NCBI RefSeq assembly: GCF_009906855.1
Contig: NZ_CP047650.1
Location: 5,146,001-5,210,000 of the forward strand
Reading direction: 5' to 3'
Origin: Xylophilus rhododendri
Lineage (GTDB): Bacteria; Pseudomonadota; Gammaproteobacteria; Burkholderiales; Burkholderiaceae_C
DNA: 64,000 nt
Made by a program: the position numbers and the translations under genes. This document shows positions 49,065-59,061 of the stretch, in pieces (the first letter of the stretch is position 1; every line of letters begins with the position of its first letter). The notes under the pieces are model-generated. The model searched no databases and had not been told where the DNA came from. It saw only the letters and a list, made by a program, of their open reading frames with translations.

Positions 49065-50215
49065 CAGGTTCTCCTGCGATGTCCGCGCGCCGCCAGGCCG
49101 GCTTCAGCCTGATCGAACTGCTGGTCGGCATGGCGCTGATGCTGCTCATCGTCACCGCCGCCAGCGTGATCTACCTCAACACCCGCGAGGCCGACAGCGC
49201 CCAGGCCCGCGTCAGCGAAAGCGTGGAGACCGGCACCTTCGCGCTGCAACTGCTGGAGCGCGACCTCACCCAGGCCTGGACCTACCCGGTGGTGATGCCG
49301 CCGGCTACGACCATCGCGCTCAATCCGCCCGCGGGGTGGGCCGGTGCACTCCTGCTGCAGACCTATCCGCCGGTGGGCTGGGCGCCCACGATCGCGGCCT
49401 ACCAGTTCGGCGTCTATGGCTGCGACGGCGGGCAATACAACAGCATTACCGGCAATTGCGACGCGAACCCGTTGACGGGGGTCAACCGGTCACCGTCGGA
49501 CTCGCTGGTCATCAACTATTTCTCCAGCGAAGCCAAGAAAACACCGATCGGCAACCGCAAGGATTGCACCGGCATCGACGTGGCCGGCGAGGACGCCGAT
49601 TCGCCGAAAGGCGACACCATCAACGCCATCCGCCGGCTCAACGTTCCTGCCGCGCCTCCGGCGACAACAGGCACCATGGATCCGTGGCTGCCGCCGGGCT
49701 TCCCCGTCTTCGTCTCCAACCGCTACGGCCTGCTGGCCAGCACGGTGCAGGTCGACCGGCAGACCCTGACCACCTACAGCCTGGCCTGCAACGGCAATGG
49801 CAGCAACGGCGGCGCCACGCCGACCAACGTCTACCAGCCGCTACTGCAGGGCGTGGACGACCTGCAGATCACCTATGGCGCCTTCGATATCGATGCCAGC
49901 AGCAGCAGCGGCGCGGTTCAGCCCGCGCCCACGCGCTTCTACAAGGCCTCGGATGTCAACAACACCACCCTGCAGGCCATCACCATCGACGGCGTGCAGT
50001 ACGCCGGCTGGAACCGCATCGTGGCGGTGCGGGTCTGCGTGATGACCAGCTCTATGGGCACCGCCGCGCGCCAGTTCGACAAGTCCGGCGCCCCGCGCAC
50101 CTACCTCGACTGCACCGACGACACGCCCCAGAACTACCTGCCCGGCGACCGCTCCATCCGCACCCGCACCGTGCAGGTTCTGGCGGTGCGCAACCGCATG
50201 AACCAGATCTATTGA
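49061..50215 (+). CDS. pilW: Minor pilin PilW
   Basis: A large minor pilin of 384 residues from ATG 49061, or 378 from ATG 49079. The prepilin site is Gly14/Phe15 with Glu19 at mature position 5 (AGFSLIELLVGMALMLLIV). Four or more cysteines in the globular domain suggest disulfides. It is expected to sit near the pilus tip with PilV, PilX and PilY1. The unrelated PilF lipoprotein at 25729 is sometimes also called PilW. Confidence 0.9.
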   Translation: MTGSPAMSARRQAGFSLIELLVGMALMLLIVTAASVIYLNTREADSAQARVSESVETGTFALQLLERDLTQAWTYPVVMPPATTIALNPPAGWAGALLLQTYPPVGWAPTIAAYQFGVYGCDGGQYNSITGNCDANPLTGVNRSPSDSLVINYFSSEAKKTPIGNRKDCTGIDVAGEDADSPKGDTINAIRRLNVPAAPPATTGTMDPWLPPGFPVFVSNRYGLLASTVQVDRQTLTTYSLACNGNGSNGGATPTNVYQPLLQGVDDLQITYGAFDIDASSSSGAVQPAPTRFYKASDVNNTTLQAITIDGVQYAGWNRIVAVRVCVMTSSMGTAARQFDKSGAPRTYLDCTDDTPQNYLPGDRSIRTRTVQVLAVRNRMNQIY

Positions 50216-50231
50216 GGACGCGGCCGCGTAT

Positions 50232-50924
50232 ATGCCTTTCATGCACCGCCGTCTCCCATCCGCACCGCAGCGTCCGCCCCAGCGCGGCGTGGCCCTGATC
50301 GTGGTGCTGCTCTTCCTCATCGCCGTCACCGGCATCGCCCTGGTGGCGGCGCGGCGTGCGCTGGTCGACGAAGGCGTCGGCCGCAACCAGCTCGACATGC
50401 AGACCGCCCGCGAAGCCGCCGAGTCGGCCCTGCGCGATGCCGAACGCGACCTCTACGGCGCCGCGCCAGTGAATGCCGCGGCCATCTCCTGCACCCGGCC
50501 GCAGGCGGTTCCCTCGCCGGCCGACTTCGACAGCAGCTGCACCAATGGCCTGTGCAATACCGGTGACGTCACCTACGCCAGCTCGAACTGGTCGATCGCC
50601 GTGGCCAACAGCACCACCAACAGCGAAGCCTGGTGGCCGACCAGCAAGGGCGGCCTCTGGAACGACAACGTCGATTCGAAGCCCGGCCGCACCCCCGTCA
50701 CCACCAGCAACTGCAGCTTCACCGGCGCGGTCCCCCTGGGCACCTACACCGGCGCCCCAGCGGTCCGCGGCGTATTCCGCCAGCCCGAATACCTGGTCGA
50801 GTATTTCGAACGCAAGTCCAGCGGCGGCCAGGAGGTCGATGCCTACCGCATCACCGCCCGCGGCTTCGGCTACAGCCGCCGCACCCAGGTGGTGCTGCAG
50901 ACCGTCTATTCCCCCGAACAGTAA
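50232..50924 (+). CDS. pilX: Minor pilin PilX
   Basis: A 230-residue PilX-family protein. The hydrophobic stretch follows Gly19 (QRGVALIVVLLFLIAVTGIA), with Val rather than Glu at mature position 5, as often in PilX/GspK-type tip subunits. A long N-terminal helix (ARRALVDEGVGRNQLDMQTA) is typical. Starts 16 bp after pilW. Confidence 0.88.
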   Translation: MPFMHRRLPSAPQRPPQRGVALIVVLLFLIAVTGIALVAARRALVDEGVGRNQLDMQTAREAAESALRDAERDLYGAAPVNAAAISCTRPQAVPSPADFDSSCTNGLCNTGDVTYASSNWSIAVANSTTNSEAWWPTSKGGLWNDNVDSKPGRTPVTTSNCSFTGAVPLGTYTGAPAVRGVFRQPEYLVEYFERKSSGGQEVDAYRITARGFGYSRRTQVVLQTVYSPEQ

Positions 50925-50941
50925 GCAGGCTGGAGAAATCC

Positions 50942-53900
50942 ATGGCATCCATGTCCCGACTCCTCACCCGTGCCTTCCTGGCTTTCCTGGCCGCCGCCGC
51001 GCTGCTGCTGCCGACGCTGTCGGACTCCACGCCGGTCGATGTCTCGCGCCCGCGCGCCACCGTGCCGCCCAACGTCGTCACCACCTCCAACCGGCCGATG
51101 GTGATGCTGGCCACCTCCAAGGACCATTCGCTCTTCGGCCCGATCTACACCGACTTCGAGGACCTGGACGACGACGGCGTCATCGACACCACCTTCAAGC
51201 CCACCTTCAAGTACTACGGCTACTTCGACGCCACCAAGTGCTACCTCTACAGCCTCACCGACGGGCAGTTCAACCCGGCCGTGCTGGCCACCATCACCAC
51301 CACCGGCAGCGGCGCCACCGCCACCACCAAGTACAGCTGCCCCAGCACCGCCAGCTACTGGGCCGGCAACTTCCTCAACTGGGCCACCATGACCCGGCTG
51401 GACACGGTGCGCAAGATGCTCTACGGCGGCTCGCGCTCCACCGACATCAACGGCACCACCGTGCTGCAGGGCGCCGACCTGGTCTGGGACGCCCACTCCT
51501 TCGTCAAGTACTACCGCGGCACCGACATCCGCGACTACACCCCCTTCACCACCGCCGCGCTCACCAAGACCACCGGCTCCAACGCCAACGTCTACGCCGG
51601 CCTGAGCCTGTGCACCACCGGCTCGACCGACGTCACCTCCACCACGCAGCCGGTGATGCGCATGGTCAAGGGCAACTACCGCTTCTGGTCCACCGTCGAG
51701 ATCCAGCTCTGCCGCTGGCGCGAGGACTACAGTGCAGGCACCTTCGGCCCCAAGCTGGCGGCCTACTACAAGGATGCGGACAAGGGCAACGGCGGGGTCG
51801 CGCACGAGATCACCATTCCGTCCAAGTCCACCGACGGCGCCACCTATACCGGCATCACCAACCCCGAGCTGAACATCAACGTCAAGGTCTGCGTGCCTTC
51901 GCTGCTGGGCGACGAGCGTTGCCAGGCCTTCCCCTACAGCTCCACCACCAACTACAAGCCCTACGGCCTGCTGCAGGAGTTCGCCTATCCGCGCACCACC
52001 GGCACCGCGGCGCGCGCCGAGTTCGGCCTGATCACCGGCAGCTATGACTTGAACCACACGGCCGGCGCGCTGCGCAAGAACATCGGCGACCTGACCGACG
52101 AGATCAACGCCACCACCGGCGTGTTCTGCCACAGCACCGCCTCCGGCTGCGCCACCACCCTGGCCGACGGCCGCACCACCGGCAACGGCGCCATCAAGGC
52201 GCTCGACGCCATCCTGCTCTACGGCCGCTCCAACGGCGGCTACGGCAACGGCAACACGCCGAGCAACTCGCCCGACGGCAACCTGCCGGCCTGGGGCAAT
52301 CCGATCGGCGAGATGCTGGTGCAGTCGCTGCAGTACTACGCGGGCCTTTCCAGCACCAACCCCAGCACCACCACCAACGACCGCAATTCCGGCCTGCAGG
52401 TGGTCGGCTGGCAGGACCCGCTGTCCAACAGCAACAGCACCCGCACCAACCTCTACGGCAATGCCATCTGCCGGCCGCTGCACACCCTGGTGTTGTCGCC
52501 CGCCGCGCTGAGCTTCGACGGCCAGGCCGGCACGCCCTTCGCCACGCTGCCCAACCGCAGCGGCACGCTCGACAGCTACACCGACGCCATCGGCGTGACC
52601 GAAGGCCTGGCCAACACCCTGCGCTCGGTCGGCTCGGTCAGCGGCAAGGGCCTGACGGCGGCCGACGACACCAACTCCTGCTCGGCCAAGACGGTCGGCT
52701 CGCTGTCCAACGTCAACGGCATCTGCCCCGAGGCGCCCGCCATGGGCGGCACCTACCAGGTGGCCGGCGCCGCCTTCTACGGCAACACCGCCAAGATCCG
52801 CACCGTCACGACGCCGCCGGCCGACATCGCCACCGTGGCCAATGCGCTCAAGGTCAAGACCCTGGCCGCCTCGCTCACCGGCGGCACGCCGCGCATCGAC
52901 GTGCCGGTGCCGGGAACCAATCCCACCAAGTACGTCTACATCACCCCGGAAAGCGTGGAGGAGGGCGGCAAGGTCAGCGCGCCGCTGACCTTCGCCTCGG
53001 TGGCCACCGGCGCCAACAGCCAGGGCGGCACCTTCGGCTCGTTCATCGTCACCTGGAACGACATCCTGATGGGTGGCGACTACGACATGGACATCACCGG
53101 CTTCATCCGCTACGACACCATTCCCAACGCCGCCACGCCCAGCGGCTGGGACATCAAGATCACCACCGACATCCCCGGCGTCTGCGGCGGCGGCGGCGGC
53201 ACCCACGGCTTCTCGGCCATCGGCGTGCAGACCGCCACCGGCGCCACCGCCAACGGCCGCTACCTCACCCACCAGCACAACGGCGGCAACACCAGCGCCC
53301 GCATCCTGTCGGCCACCATGCCGCCGACCAGCGAATACCTCTGCGGCGACGCCACCTACCGCGCCACGCCCATCGTGGCCAGCGCCGTCACCACCGCCAG
53401 CGGCGTGGCCTCCACCCAGACCAGCAACTACGCCAACACCGTCTGCGCCGTCACCGGCAACGGCACCACCTACGACCCGGGCATCCCCAACCTGACCAGC
53501 TACTGCTCGGTCAAGCCCTACGCCTATCCGGTGGCCATGACCTTCCGCATGGTCGGCGAGACCAACGCCCTGATCAAGGACCCGCTCTGGTACGCCGCCA
53601 AGTACGGCTACTTCACCTCCAGCCGCAACAACGGCGACGGCACCTACACCAACCTGACCACGCCGCCCGACCAGGCCAGCTGGGACAGCCTGCGCGCCGA
53701 CGGCACCAGCGGCAGCGACGGCATCCCCGACGGCTACTTCCTGGCCCGGCGCCCCGACGTGCTCGAAGCCCAGCTGCGCCGCGCCCTGGCCGACATCGCC
53801 GGCAAGGCCAACACCGCGCCGTCCACCTCCGGCGTGCAGCTGGTCAGCGGCAGCTACCGCTACGACGTCACCTTCAACTCCGACACCTACGATGGCAACA

Positions 53901-55903
53901 TCGAGGCCTATGCCGTCAATTCGAGCGGCGACTTCAACACCTCGCCCACCTGGCGCGCCGGTCCGTCCCTGGGCTGCCGCACCACCGGCCCCTGCACCGG
54001 CATCACGCCGGACAACGGCAACTCGCGCCAGATCATCACCAACTACGGCAACGGCGCTGCGGCCGGCGTGCCCTTCCGCTGGGCCTCGCTGCCCACCGCC
54101 TACCAGACGCAGATGACCACGGCCAGCACCAACGTGCTGTCCACCACCAACGCCACCGCCGCCGTGGCCTACATCCGCGGCGACCAGACCAACGAATCGG
54201 CCACCCGGCTGCGGGTGCGCGGCACCAATCCGCTGGGCTCCATCGTCAACTCCACGCCCTGGCTGCAGGACGTGCCCGGCGCCGGCTACACCGGCACCGC
54301 CTATGCCGGCTACACCGCCTTCCTGCGCAACAACCGCAGCCGCACCAAGCTGCTGTGGGCCGGCGCCAACGACGGCATGCTGCACGCCTTCAACTACGAC
54401 ACCGGCGCGGAAGTCTTCGCCTACGTGCCGGGCGTGCTGGCCAACCGCCTGGCCGAAATCCCGCTGCAGCGCACCGGCGCGGTCACCACCCTCAACGGCA
54501 GCAGCTTCGTCACCGGCACCGAGTCGCGGCCCGACGGCACCCTCTGGCCCTATGTGGACGGCAGCCCCTTCACCGCCGACGTGCGCCTGGGCGCGGACTC
54601 CGCCACCGCCGACGCCACCAACTGGCGCACCATGCTGGTCGGCAGCCTGGGCCGAGGCGGGCGCGGCATCTTCGCGCTGGACGTCACCGACGTCGGCCGC
54701 CTGCAGGCCGGCGAGAACGCCGCCTCCACCATCTTCCGCTGGCAGTTCACCTCCGACGACGACGCCGACCTGGGCTACATCGCCAACGACTGGACCACCA
54801 ACGCCAACTCCAAGCAGGCGCAGCCGGTGGTGAAGTTCAACAACGGCAAGTTCGGCTTCCTGCTCGGCAACGGCAACAAGTCCACCAACGGCAAGGCCGT
54901 GCTGTATGCGATCTTCGCCGACGGCCCCACCGGCGCCAGCGGCGCCTGGACCTCGGGCACCGACTTCATCAAGCTGGCCACCAGCGCCGAGATCAACAAC
55001 GGCCTGTCCCAGGTCACCTGGATCGACACCAACGGCGACGGCATGGTCGATTACGCCTATGCCGGCGACCTGCAGGGCAATATGTGGAAGTTCGACCTGA
55101 GCAGCACCACCCCCAGCCAGTGGAGCGTCGCCTACAAGGTCGCCTCGATCAACACGCCCCTGTTCACCGCCTCCAACGGCCTGACCCGCCTGCCCATCAC
55201 CAGCGCGCCGCAGTACGTCTACGGCCCCTTCAACGGCACGCTGATCTTCTTCGGCACCGGCAACGCCTTCGAAAGCGCCGACTACCCCACCACCACCGGC
55301 CAGCGCATCTACGCCGTGCTCGACCGTGCCAGCTACGCCAACAGCGGTGTGGCGCCCTCGGTCGACCTCGGCCTGCTGGCGCAGCGCACGCTCTCGCGCG
55401 CCAGCGACGGCACCGTCACCATCAGCGGCACCGTCACCGACGTGAACTGGAGCACCCAGAACGGCTGGTACGCCGCGCTGCCCGGCACGTCCGAGGTGGT
55501 GGTGTCGGACGCCAGCATCCGCTCCGGCACCTTCGTCTTCACCAGCATCCGGCCGCCGGACGCCAACACCTACTGCACCACCCAGCCGGCCGTCACCCTG
55601 TTCGCCATGGACACCCTCTCGGGCGTGGCCAAGCGGGTGGTGCAGGGCGTGACCGTCACCGGCAGCGGCAGCTCGGCCACCACCAAGAACAACGTGGGCA
55701 GCACCATCATCGACCAGAAGGTCAAGGTGATCGACGACCGCACCGGCAAGGCCTTCACCAACCCCAACAGCGGCGGCGCCGTCTGCGGCGAAGGCCAGGT
55801 GGCGCGCCGCATCGTCGGTGCCAACACCAACAAGTCGATCTGCTTCAACTCCACGCCCCGCAAGCAATGGCGCGAAATCCCCAATCTGAGAACCGACAAA
55901 TGA
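50942..55903 (+). CDS. pilY1: PilY1-type pilus tip adhesin
   Basis: A 1653-residue secreted tip protein. The signal peptide covers about residues 1-35 (hydrophobic core FLAFLAAAALLLPTL). The long N-terminal half is rich in Thr, Ser and Asn, and I see no von Willebrand A domain with its DxSxS motif. The C-terminal PilY1 beta propeller (from about 1120) holds a calcium loop DTNGDGMVD near residue 1361. A second DLDDDGVID-type loop lies near residue 78. In Pseudomonas the C-terminal calcium loop controls pilus retraction. RBS GGAG lies just upstream of ATG 50942; the stop overlaps pilE. Confidence 0.92.
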   Translation: MASMSRLLTRAFLAFLAAAALLLPTLSDSTPVDVSRPRATVPPNVVTTSNRPMVMLATSKDHSLFGPIYTDFEDLDDDGVIDTTFKPTFKYYGYFDATKCYLYSLTDGQFNPAVLATITTTGSGATATTKYSCPSTASYWAGNFLNWATMTRLDTVRKMLYGGSRSTDINGTTVLQGADLVWDAHSFVKYYRGTDIRDYTPFTTAALTKTTGSNANVYAGLSLCTTGSTDVTSTTQPVMRMVKGNYRFWSTVEIQLCRWREDYSAGTFGPKLAAYYKDADKGNGGVAHEITIPSKSTDGATYTGITNPELNINVKVCVPSLLGDERCQAFPYSSTTNYKPYGLLQEFAYPRTTGTAARAEFGLITGSYDLNHTAGALRKNIGDLTDEINATTGVFCHSTASGCATTLADGRTTGNGAIKALDAILLYGRSNGGYGNGNTPSNSPDGNLPAWGNPIGEMLVQSLQYYAGLSSTNPSTTTNDRNSGLQVVGWQDPLSNSNSTRTNLYGNAICRPLHTLVLSPAALSFDGQAGTPFATLPNRSGTLDSYTDAIGVTEGLANTLRSVGSVSGKGLTAADDTNSCSAKTVGSLSNVNGICPEAPAMGGTYQVAGAAFYGNTAKIRTVTTPPADIATVANALKVKTLAASLTGGTPRIDVPVPGTNPTKYVYITPESVEEGGKVSAPLTFASVATGANSQGGTFGSFIVTWNDILMGGDYDMDITGFIRYDTIPNAATPSGWDIKITTDIPGVCGGGGGTHGFSAIGVQTATGATANGRYLTHQHNGGNTSARILSATMPPTSEYLCGDATYRATPIVASAVTTASGVASTQTSNYANTVCAVTGNGTTYDPGIPNLTSYCSVKPYAYPVAMTFRMVGETNALIKDPLWYAAKYGYFTSSRNNGDGTYTNLTTPPDQASWDSLRADGTSGSDGIPDGYFLARRPDVLEAQLRRALADIAGKANTAPSTSGVQLVSGSYRYDVTFNSDTYDGNIEAYAVNSSGDFNTSPTWRAGPSLGCRTTGPCTGITPDNGNSRQIITNYGNGAAAGVPFRWASLPTAYQTQMTTASTNVLSTTNATAAVAYIRGDQTNESATRLRVRGTNPLGSIVNSTPWLQDVPGAGYTGTAYAGYTAFLRNNRSRTKLLWAGANDGMLHAFNYDTGAEVFAYVPGVLANRLAEIPLQRTGAVTTLNGSSFVTGTESRPDGTLWPYVDGSPFTADVRLGADSATADATNWRTMLVGSLGRGGRGIFALDVTDVGRLQAGENAASTIFRWQFTSDDDADLGYIANDWTTNANSKQAQPVVKFNNGKFGFLLGNGNKSTNGKAVLYAIFADGPTGASGAWTSGTDFIKLATSAEINNGLSQVTWIDTNGDGMVDYAYAGDLQGNMWKFDLSSTTPSQWSVAYKVASINTPLFTASNGLTRLPITSAPQYVYGPFNGTLIFFGTGNAFESADYPTTTGQRIYAVLDRASYANSGVAPSVDLGLLAQRTLSRASDGTVTISGTVTDVNWSTQNGWYAALPGTSEVVVSDASIRSGTFVFTSIRPPDANTYCTTQPAVTLFAMDTLSGVAKRVVQGVTVTGSGSSATTKNNVGSTIIDQKVKVIDDRTGKAFTNPNSGGAVCGEGQVARRIVGANTNKSICFNSTPRKQWREIPNLRTDK

Positions 55904-56385
55904 CAGCAACCCGGAAGTCCGCTCGCGGCTTCACCCTGATCGAAATGATGATCGTGGTGGCGGTGATCGGCATCCTCTCGGCCATCGCCTATCCCGCCTA
56001 CACCGAGCAGATCGCCAAGGGCAAGCGCTCGCAGGCCAAGGCCCAGCTCATCGCGGGCCAGCTGTGGATGGAGCGCTTCTATTCGGAGAACTACCGCTAC
56101 GACCAGAACTCGGCCGGCACCGCCGTCACCGACAGCAGCCAGTTCCCCGCGCGTTTTTCCACCGTGCCGCCGGCGGGCGAGGGCACGACGGTCTACGACC
56201 TCGCGGTGAGCAACCCGAACCGGGACAGCTACCTCATCACCGCCACCCGCAAGGCCGGCAGCAGCATGGCCAGCGACAAGTGCGGCAACTTCACCATCGA
56301 CAACCTGGGCCGCAAGAGCATCGTCGCCGGCAGCTACACCGGCTACGCCTCGGTGACCGCCGCCATCGCGGCCTGCTGGAACTGA
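55900..56385 (+). CDS. pilE: Type IV pilin PilE-like
   Basis: A 161-residue type IV pilin. Prepilin cleavage follows Gly10 (ARGFTLIEMMIVVAVIGIL), with Glu at mature position 5 and the long N-terminal helix that packs the pilus core. A C-terminal cysteine pair (DKCGNFTI and AACWN) can form the D-region disulfide. It overlaps the pilY1 stop as ATGA and ends the operon. In this position, behind pilY1, PilE is usually a minor pilin rather than the main fibre subunit. Confidence 0.9.
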   Translation: MTATRKSARGFTLIEMMIVVAVIGILSAIAYPAYTEQIAKGKRSQAKAQLIAGQLWMERFYSENYRYDQNSAGTAVTDSSQFPARFSTVPPAGEGTTVYDLAVSNPNRDSYLITATRKAGSSMASDKCGNFTIDNLGRKSIVAGSYTGYASVTAAIAACWN

Positions 56386-56468
56386 GGCGCCGCCTAAGCC
56401 CGGCATAAGAAGGGCTGGTCAACATCCGTGCACCGCGCCAGGTTCGGCGCATCAACGGAGTTGCCGCC

Positions 56469-57980
56469 ATGTCCTTCCCCGAAACCCTCGTCCGCACGCC
56501 CACCCGGCTGGCCGTGGCCTTGCTGGCCGCCGGCGCCATTGGTGGCGCAGGCGTTTCCGCCGTCGAATCGGTGCACAGCCGCAGCCATGCCCAGCCCGCG
56601 CCCGCCGTGCTGGCCGCGGCGCCCGGCGCCTCGATCGCGCTGCCGGACTTCTCCACCATCACCAAGCGCTACGGCCCGGCCGTGGTCAACATCAGCGTGA
56701 TCGGCACCAAGGTGGCCGATGCCTCCGATGGCGATGCAGGCGATGCCGACGGCGCACCGACCGATCCCTTCTTCGAATTCTTCAAGCGCTTCCAGCAGCA
56801 GCAACAAGGCCAGCTGCAGGGCCAGGGCCGCCGTGCCCGGCCGCATGCCACGCCGATGCGCGGCGAGGGCTCGGGCTTCATCGTCAGCCACGACGGGCTG
56901 GTGCTGACCAATGCCCATGTGGTCAAGGGCGCGAGCGAAGTCACCGTCAAGCTCACCGACCGCCGCGAATACCGCGCCAAGGTGCTGGGCACCGATCCCA
57001 AGACCGACATCGCGGTGCTGAAGATCGACGGCAAGGACCTGCCGGTCGTCGCCCTGGGCAAGACCTCCGAGCTGCAGGTGGGCGAATGGGTGCTGGCCAT
57101 CGGCTCGCCCTTCGGCTTCGAGAACACCGTCACCGCCGGCGTGGTCAGCGCCAAGAACCGCTCGCTGCCCGACGACAGCGCCGTGCCCTTCATCCAGACC
57201 GACGTGGCGGTCAACCCCGGCAACTCGGGCGGCCCGCTGTTCAATGCACGCGGCGAGGTGATCGGCATCAACTCGCAGATCTACAGCCGCACCGGCGGCT
57301 ACCAGGGCGTGTCCTTCGCCATCCCGATCGACCTGGCCAGCAAGATCCAGCAGCAGATCGTGGCGCACGGCAAGGTCGAGCATGCCAAGCTCGGCGTGGC
57401 GGTGCAGGAAGTCAACCAGGCCCTGGCCGATTCCTTCAAGCTCGAATCGCCCGAAGGCGCGCTGGTGGCCAACGTCGAGAAGGGCGGGCCGGCCGAGAAG
57501 GCCGGGCTGCAGTCCGGCGACGTGATCCGCAAGGTGGACGGCCAGCCGGTGGTGTCCTCCGCCGACCTGCCCGCCGCGATCGCGCTCTCCGCGCCTGGCG
57601 ACAAGGTGCACCTGGAGATCTGGCGCAAGGGCAGCAGCCAGGAATTGACCGCGACGCTGGCCAATGCCTCGGACAAGGGCACCGCCGTGGCCGACAAGGG
57701 CGCGGCCGACGAGCAGGGCAAGCTCGGCCTGGCCTTGCGCCAGCTGCAGCCCGAGGAAAAGGCCCGGTCGGGTGTGAGCACTGGCCTTCTGATCGAGGAC
57801 AGCAGCGGCCCCGCCGAAATGGCCGGCGTGCAGCCCGGCGATGTGCTGCTGGCCGTCAACGGCACGCCGGCCCGCAGCGTTGAACAGGTTCGTGGCGTGG
57901 TCGCGGGTGCGGGCAAGTCGGTGGCGCTGCTGATCCAGCGGGGCGAGGAAAAGATCTTCGTTCCGGTGCGTGTAGGCTGA
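56469..57980 (+). CDS. Do-family periplasmic serine protease (DegP/MucD-like)
   Basis: Envelope-stress protease of 503 residues with an N-terminal hydrophobic signal. The trypsin-like domain has the triad His150 (LTNAHVV), Asp180 (KTDIAVL) and Ser253 (GNSGGPLF). Two PDZ domains follow at roughly 290-380 and 400-500 (KAGLQSGDVIRKVDGQPV, AEMAGVQPGDVLLAVNGTP). A Gln-rich loop (FQQQQQGQLQGQG) precedes the protease domain, as in MucD. Starts 83 bp after pilE and looks like its own unit. Confidence 0.93.
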   Translation: MSFPETLVRTPTRLAVALLAAGAIGGAGVSAVESVHSRSHAQPAPAVLAAAPGASIALPDFSTITKRYGPAVVNISVIGTKVADASDGDAGDADGAPTDPFFEFFKRFQQQQQGQLQGQGRRARPHATPMRGEGSGFIVSHDGLVLTNAHVVKGASEVTVKLTDRREYRAKVLGTDPKTDIAVLKIDGKDLPVVALGKTSELQVGEWVLAIGSPFGFENTVTAGVVSAKNRSLPDDSAVPFIQTDVAVNPGNSGGPLFNARGEVIGINSQIYSRTGGYQGVSFAIPIDLASKIQQQIVAHGKVEHAKLGVAVQEVNQALADSFKLESPEGALVANVEKGGPAEKAGLQSGDVIRKVDGQPVVSSADLPAAIALSAPGDKVHLEIWRKGSSQELTATLANASDKGTAVADKGAADEQGKLGLALRQLQPEEKARSGVSTGLLIEDSSGPAEMAGVQPGDVLLAVNGTPARSVEQVRGVVAGAGKSVALLIQRGEEKIFVPVRVG

Positions 57981-58131
57981 GTCGCTGCGATGCCCCTGGC
58001 ACGAATCGTGAATCTGTTCACGGCTCGGTAGAAACCCGTAGGACAAGGCCTTTCTCGGGCCTTGTCCCCGGAACTCGGGTCCCCAGATCGCTCCAACCGG
58101 TTCCTCAACCTCACATCCCACTAAAGAGCCC
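57981..58131. other. Gap between degP-like gene and SGNH hydrolase
   Basis: A 151-bp gap that contains the long inverted repeat at 58041-58067 and no open frame. The promoter of the hydrolase gene is expected here, but no motif was convincing. Confidence 0.3.
58041..58067. repeat. 10-bp perfect inverted repeat
   Basis: GGACAAGGCC at 58041-58050 and GGCCTTGTCC at 58058-58067 with a seven-base T/C-rich loop. It is a strong hairpin downstream of the protease gene, but no T-run follows. It may be a terminator, an mRNA-protecting structure or a protein site. Confidence 0.5.
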
Positions 58132-59061
58132 ATGCAGATTCGACGCCCCGCCAGCTCCCGTCTCCGCAGCCGCATCGCGCCCCTGTCCCTTGCCATCGTC
58201 GGCCTGCTGGGCCTGGGTGTTGCGGGAGGAGTGGCAGCCGCCGGGGTGTTCGAGGGCGACAGCCTGGGCATGCAGGCCACCAACCCGCTGGCACGCCTGG
58301 TGCCCGGCCCGCAGGCGCGCTGGAATTCGAGCATGGCGGCCTTCGCCGCATCCGACCGCGAACGCGCACCGGCGCCGGATGGCGTGATCTTCGTCGGCAG
58401 CTCCACCATCCGCATGTGGAGCCACCTGGCGCAGGATTTCCGCCAGCTGCCGGTGGTGCTCAACCGCGGCTTCGGCGGCTCCACCATGGCCGACTGCCAG
58501 TATTTCGCGCGCCAGCTGGTGCTGCAGTACAAGCCGCGCCAGGTTATGGTCTATGCCGGCGACAACGACCTGGCCGAGGGCCGCAGCCCGCAGCAGGTGG
58601 TCGACAGCTTCCGCGGCTTCGTGGAAACCGTGCGCCAGGAGCTGCCGGATGTGCGCATCTCCTACATCTCGATCAAGCCCAGCCCCTCGCGCGCCGCGCT
58701 GCTGCCCAAGATCCGCGAGGCCAACACCCTGCTGGCCGCCTATGTGCGCACCCTGCCCAACGCCGCCTACATCGACGTCTACAGCGCCATGCTCGACGCC
58801 TCCGGCGCGCCGCGCACCGACCTGTTCGGCCCCGACCGGCTGCACATGAACGATGCCGGTTATGCGCTGTGGACCTCCATCGTCACCGCCTACGTGACCC
58901 CCGCCGCCGGCAACAGCCAGACGGCCAGCGCCGTGCCCACCGAAACCGCCGCGCCGGTGCCGTTGCCCCTGGGCGCGCCGGGCCCGACGCCCACCGGCGT
59001 CGCACCACCGGTGGCGGCACGTCCGGCGCTCAACGCGATGCGGGCCGTCTACCGGCCCTGA
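58132..59061 (+). CDS. SGNH/GDSL-family hydrolase
   Basis: A 309-residue esterase-fold protein with an N-terminal membrane or signal segment (about 15-38). The SGNH blocks are present: IFVGSSTIRMW (nucleophile Ser90 or Ser91), the Gly of RGFGGST, the Asn of YAGDNDLAEG, and the Asp/His pair DRLHMNDAGYALW. The last 45 residues are a Pro/Ala-rich tail. Its 3' end overlaps the convergent OpgC-like gene by 13 bp. The substrate is unknown; envelope glycans are plausible from the neighbour. Confidence 0.87.
   Translation: MQIRRPASSRLRSRIAPLSLAIVGLLGLGVAGGVAAAGVFEGDSLGMQATNPLARLVPGPQARWNSSMAAFAASDRERAPAPDGVIFVGSSTIRMWSHLAQDFRQLPVVLNRGFGGSTMADCQYFARQLVLQYKPRQVMVYAGDNDLAEGRSPQQVVDSFRGFVETVRQELPDVRISYISIKPSPSRAALLPKIREANTLLAAYVRTLPNAAYIDVYSAMLDASGAPRTDLFGPDRLHMNDAGYALWTSIVTAYVTPAAGNSQTASAVPTETAAPVPLPLGAPGPTPTGVAPPVAARPALNAMRAVYRP

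Noticed and set aside
50906..55909. A 1667-codon minus-strand frame over pilY1
   Set aside because: Same shadow effect; Gly/Val/Ala/His-rich with no domain, while the plus strand has a signal peptide and PilY1 motifs.
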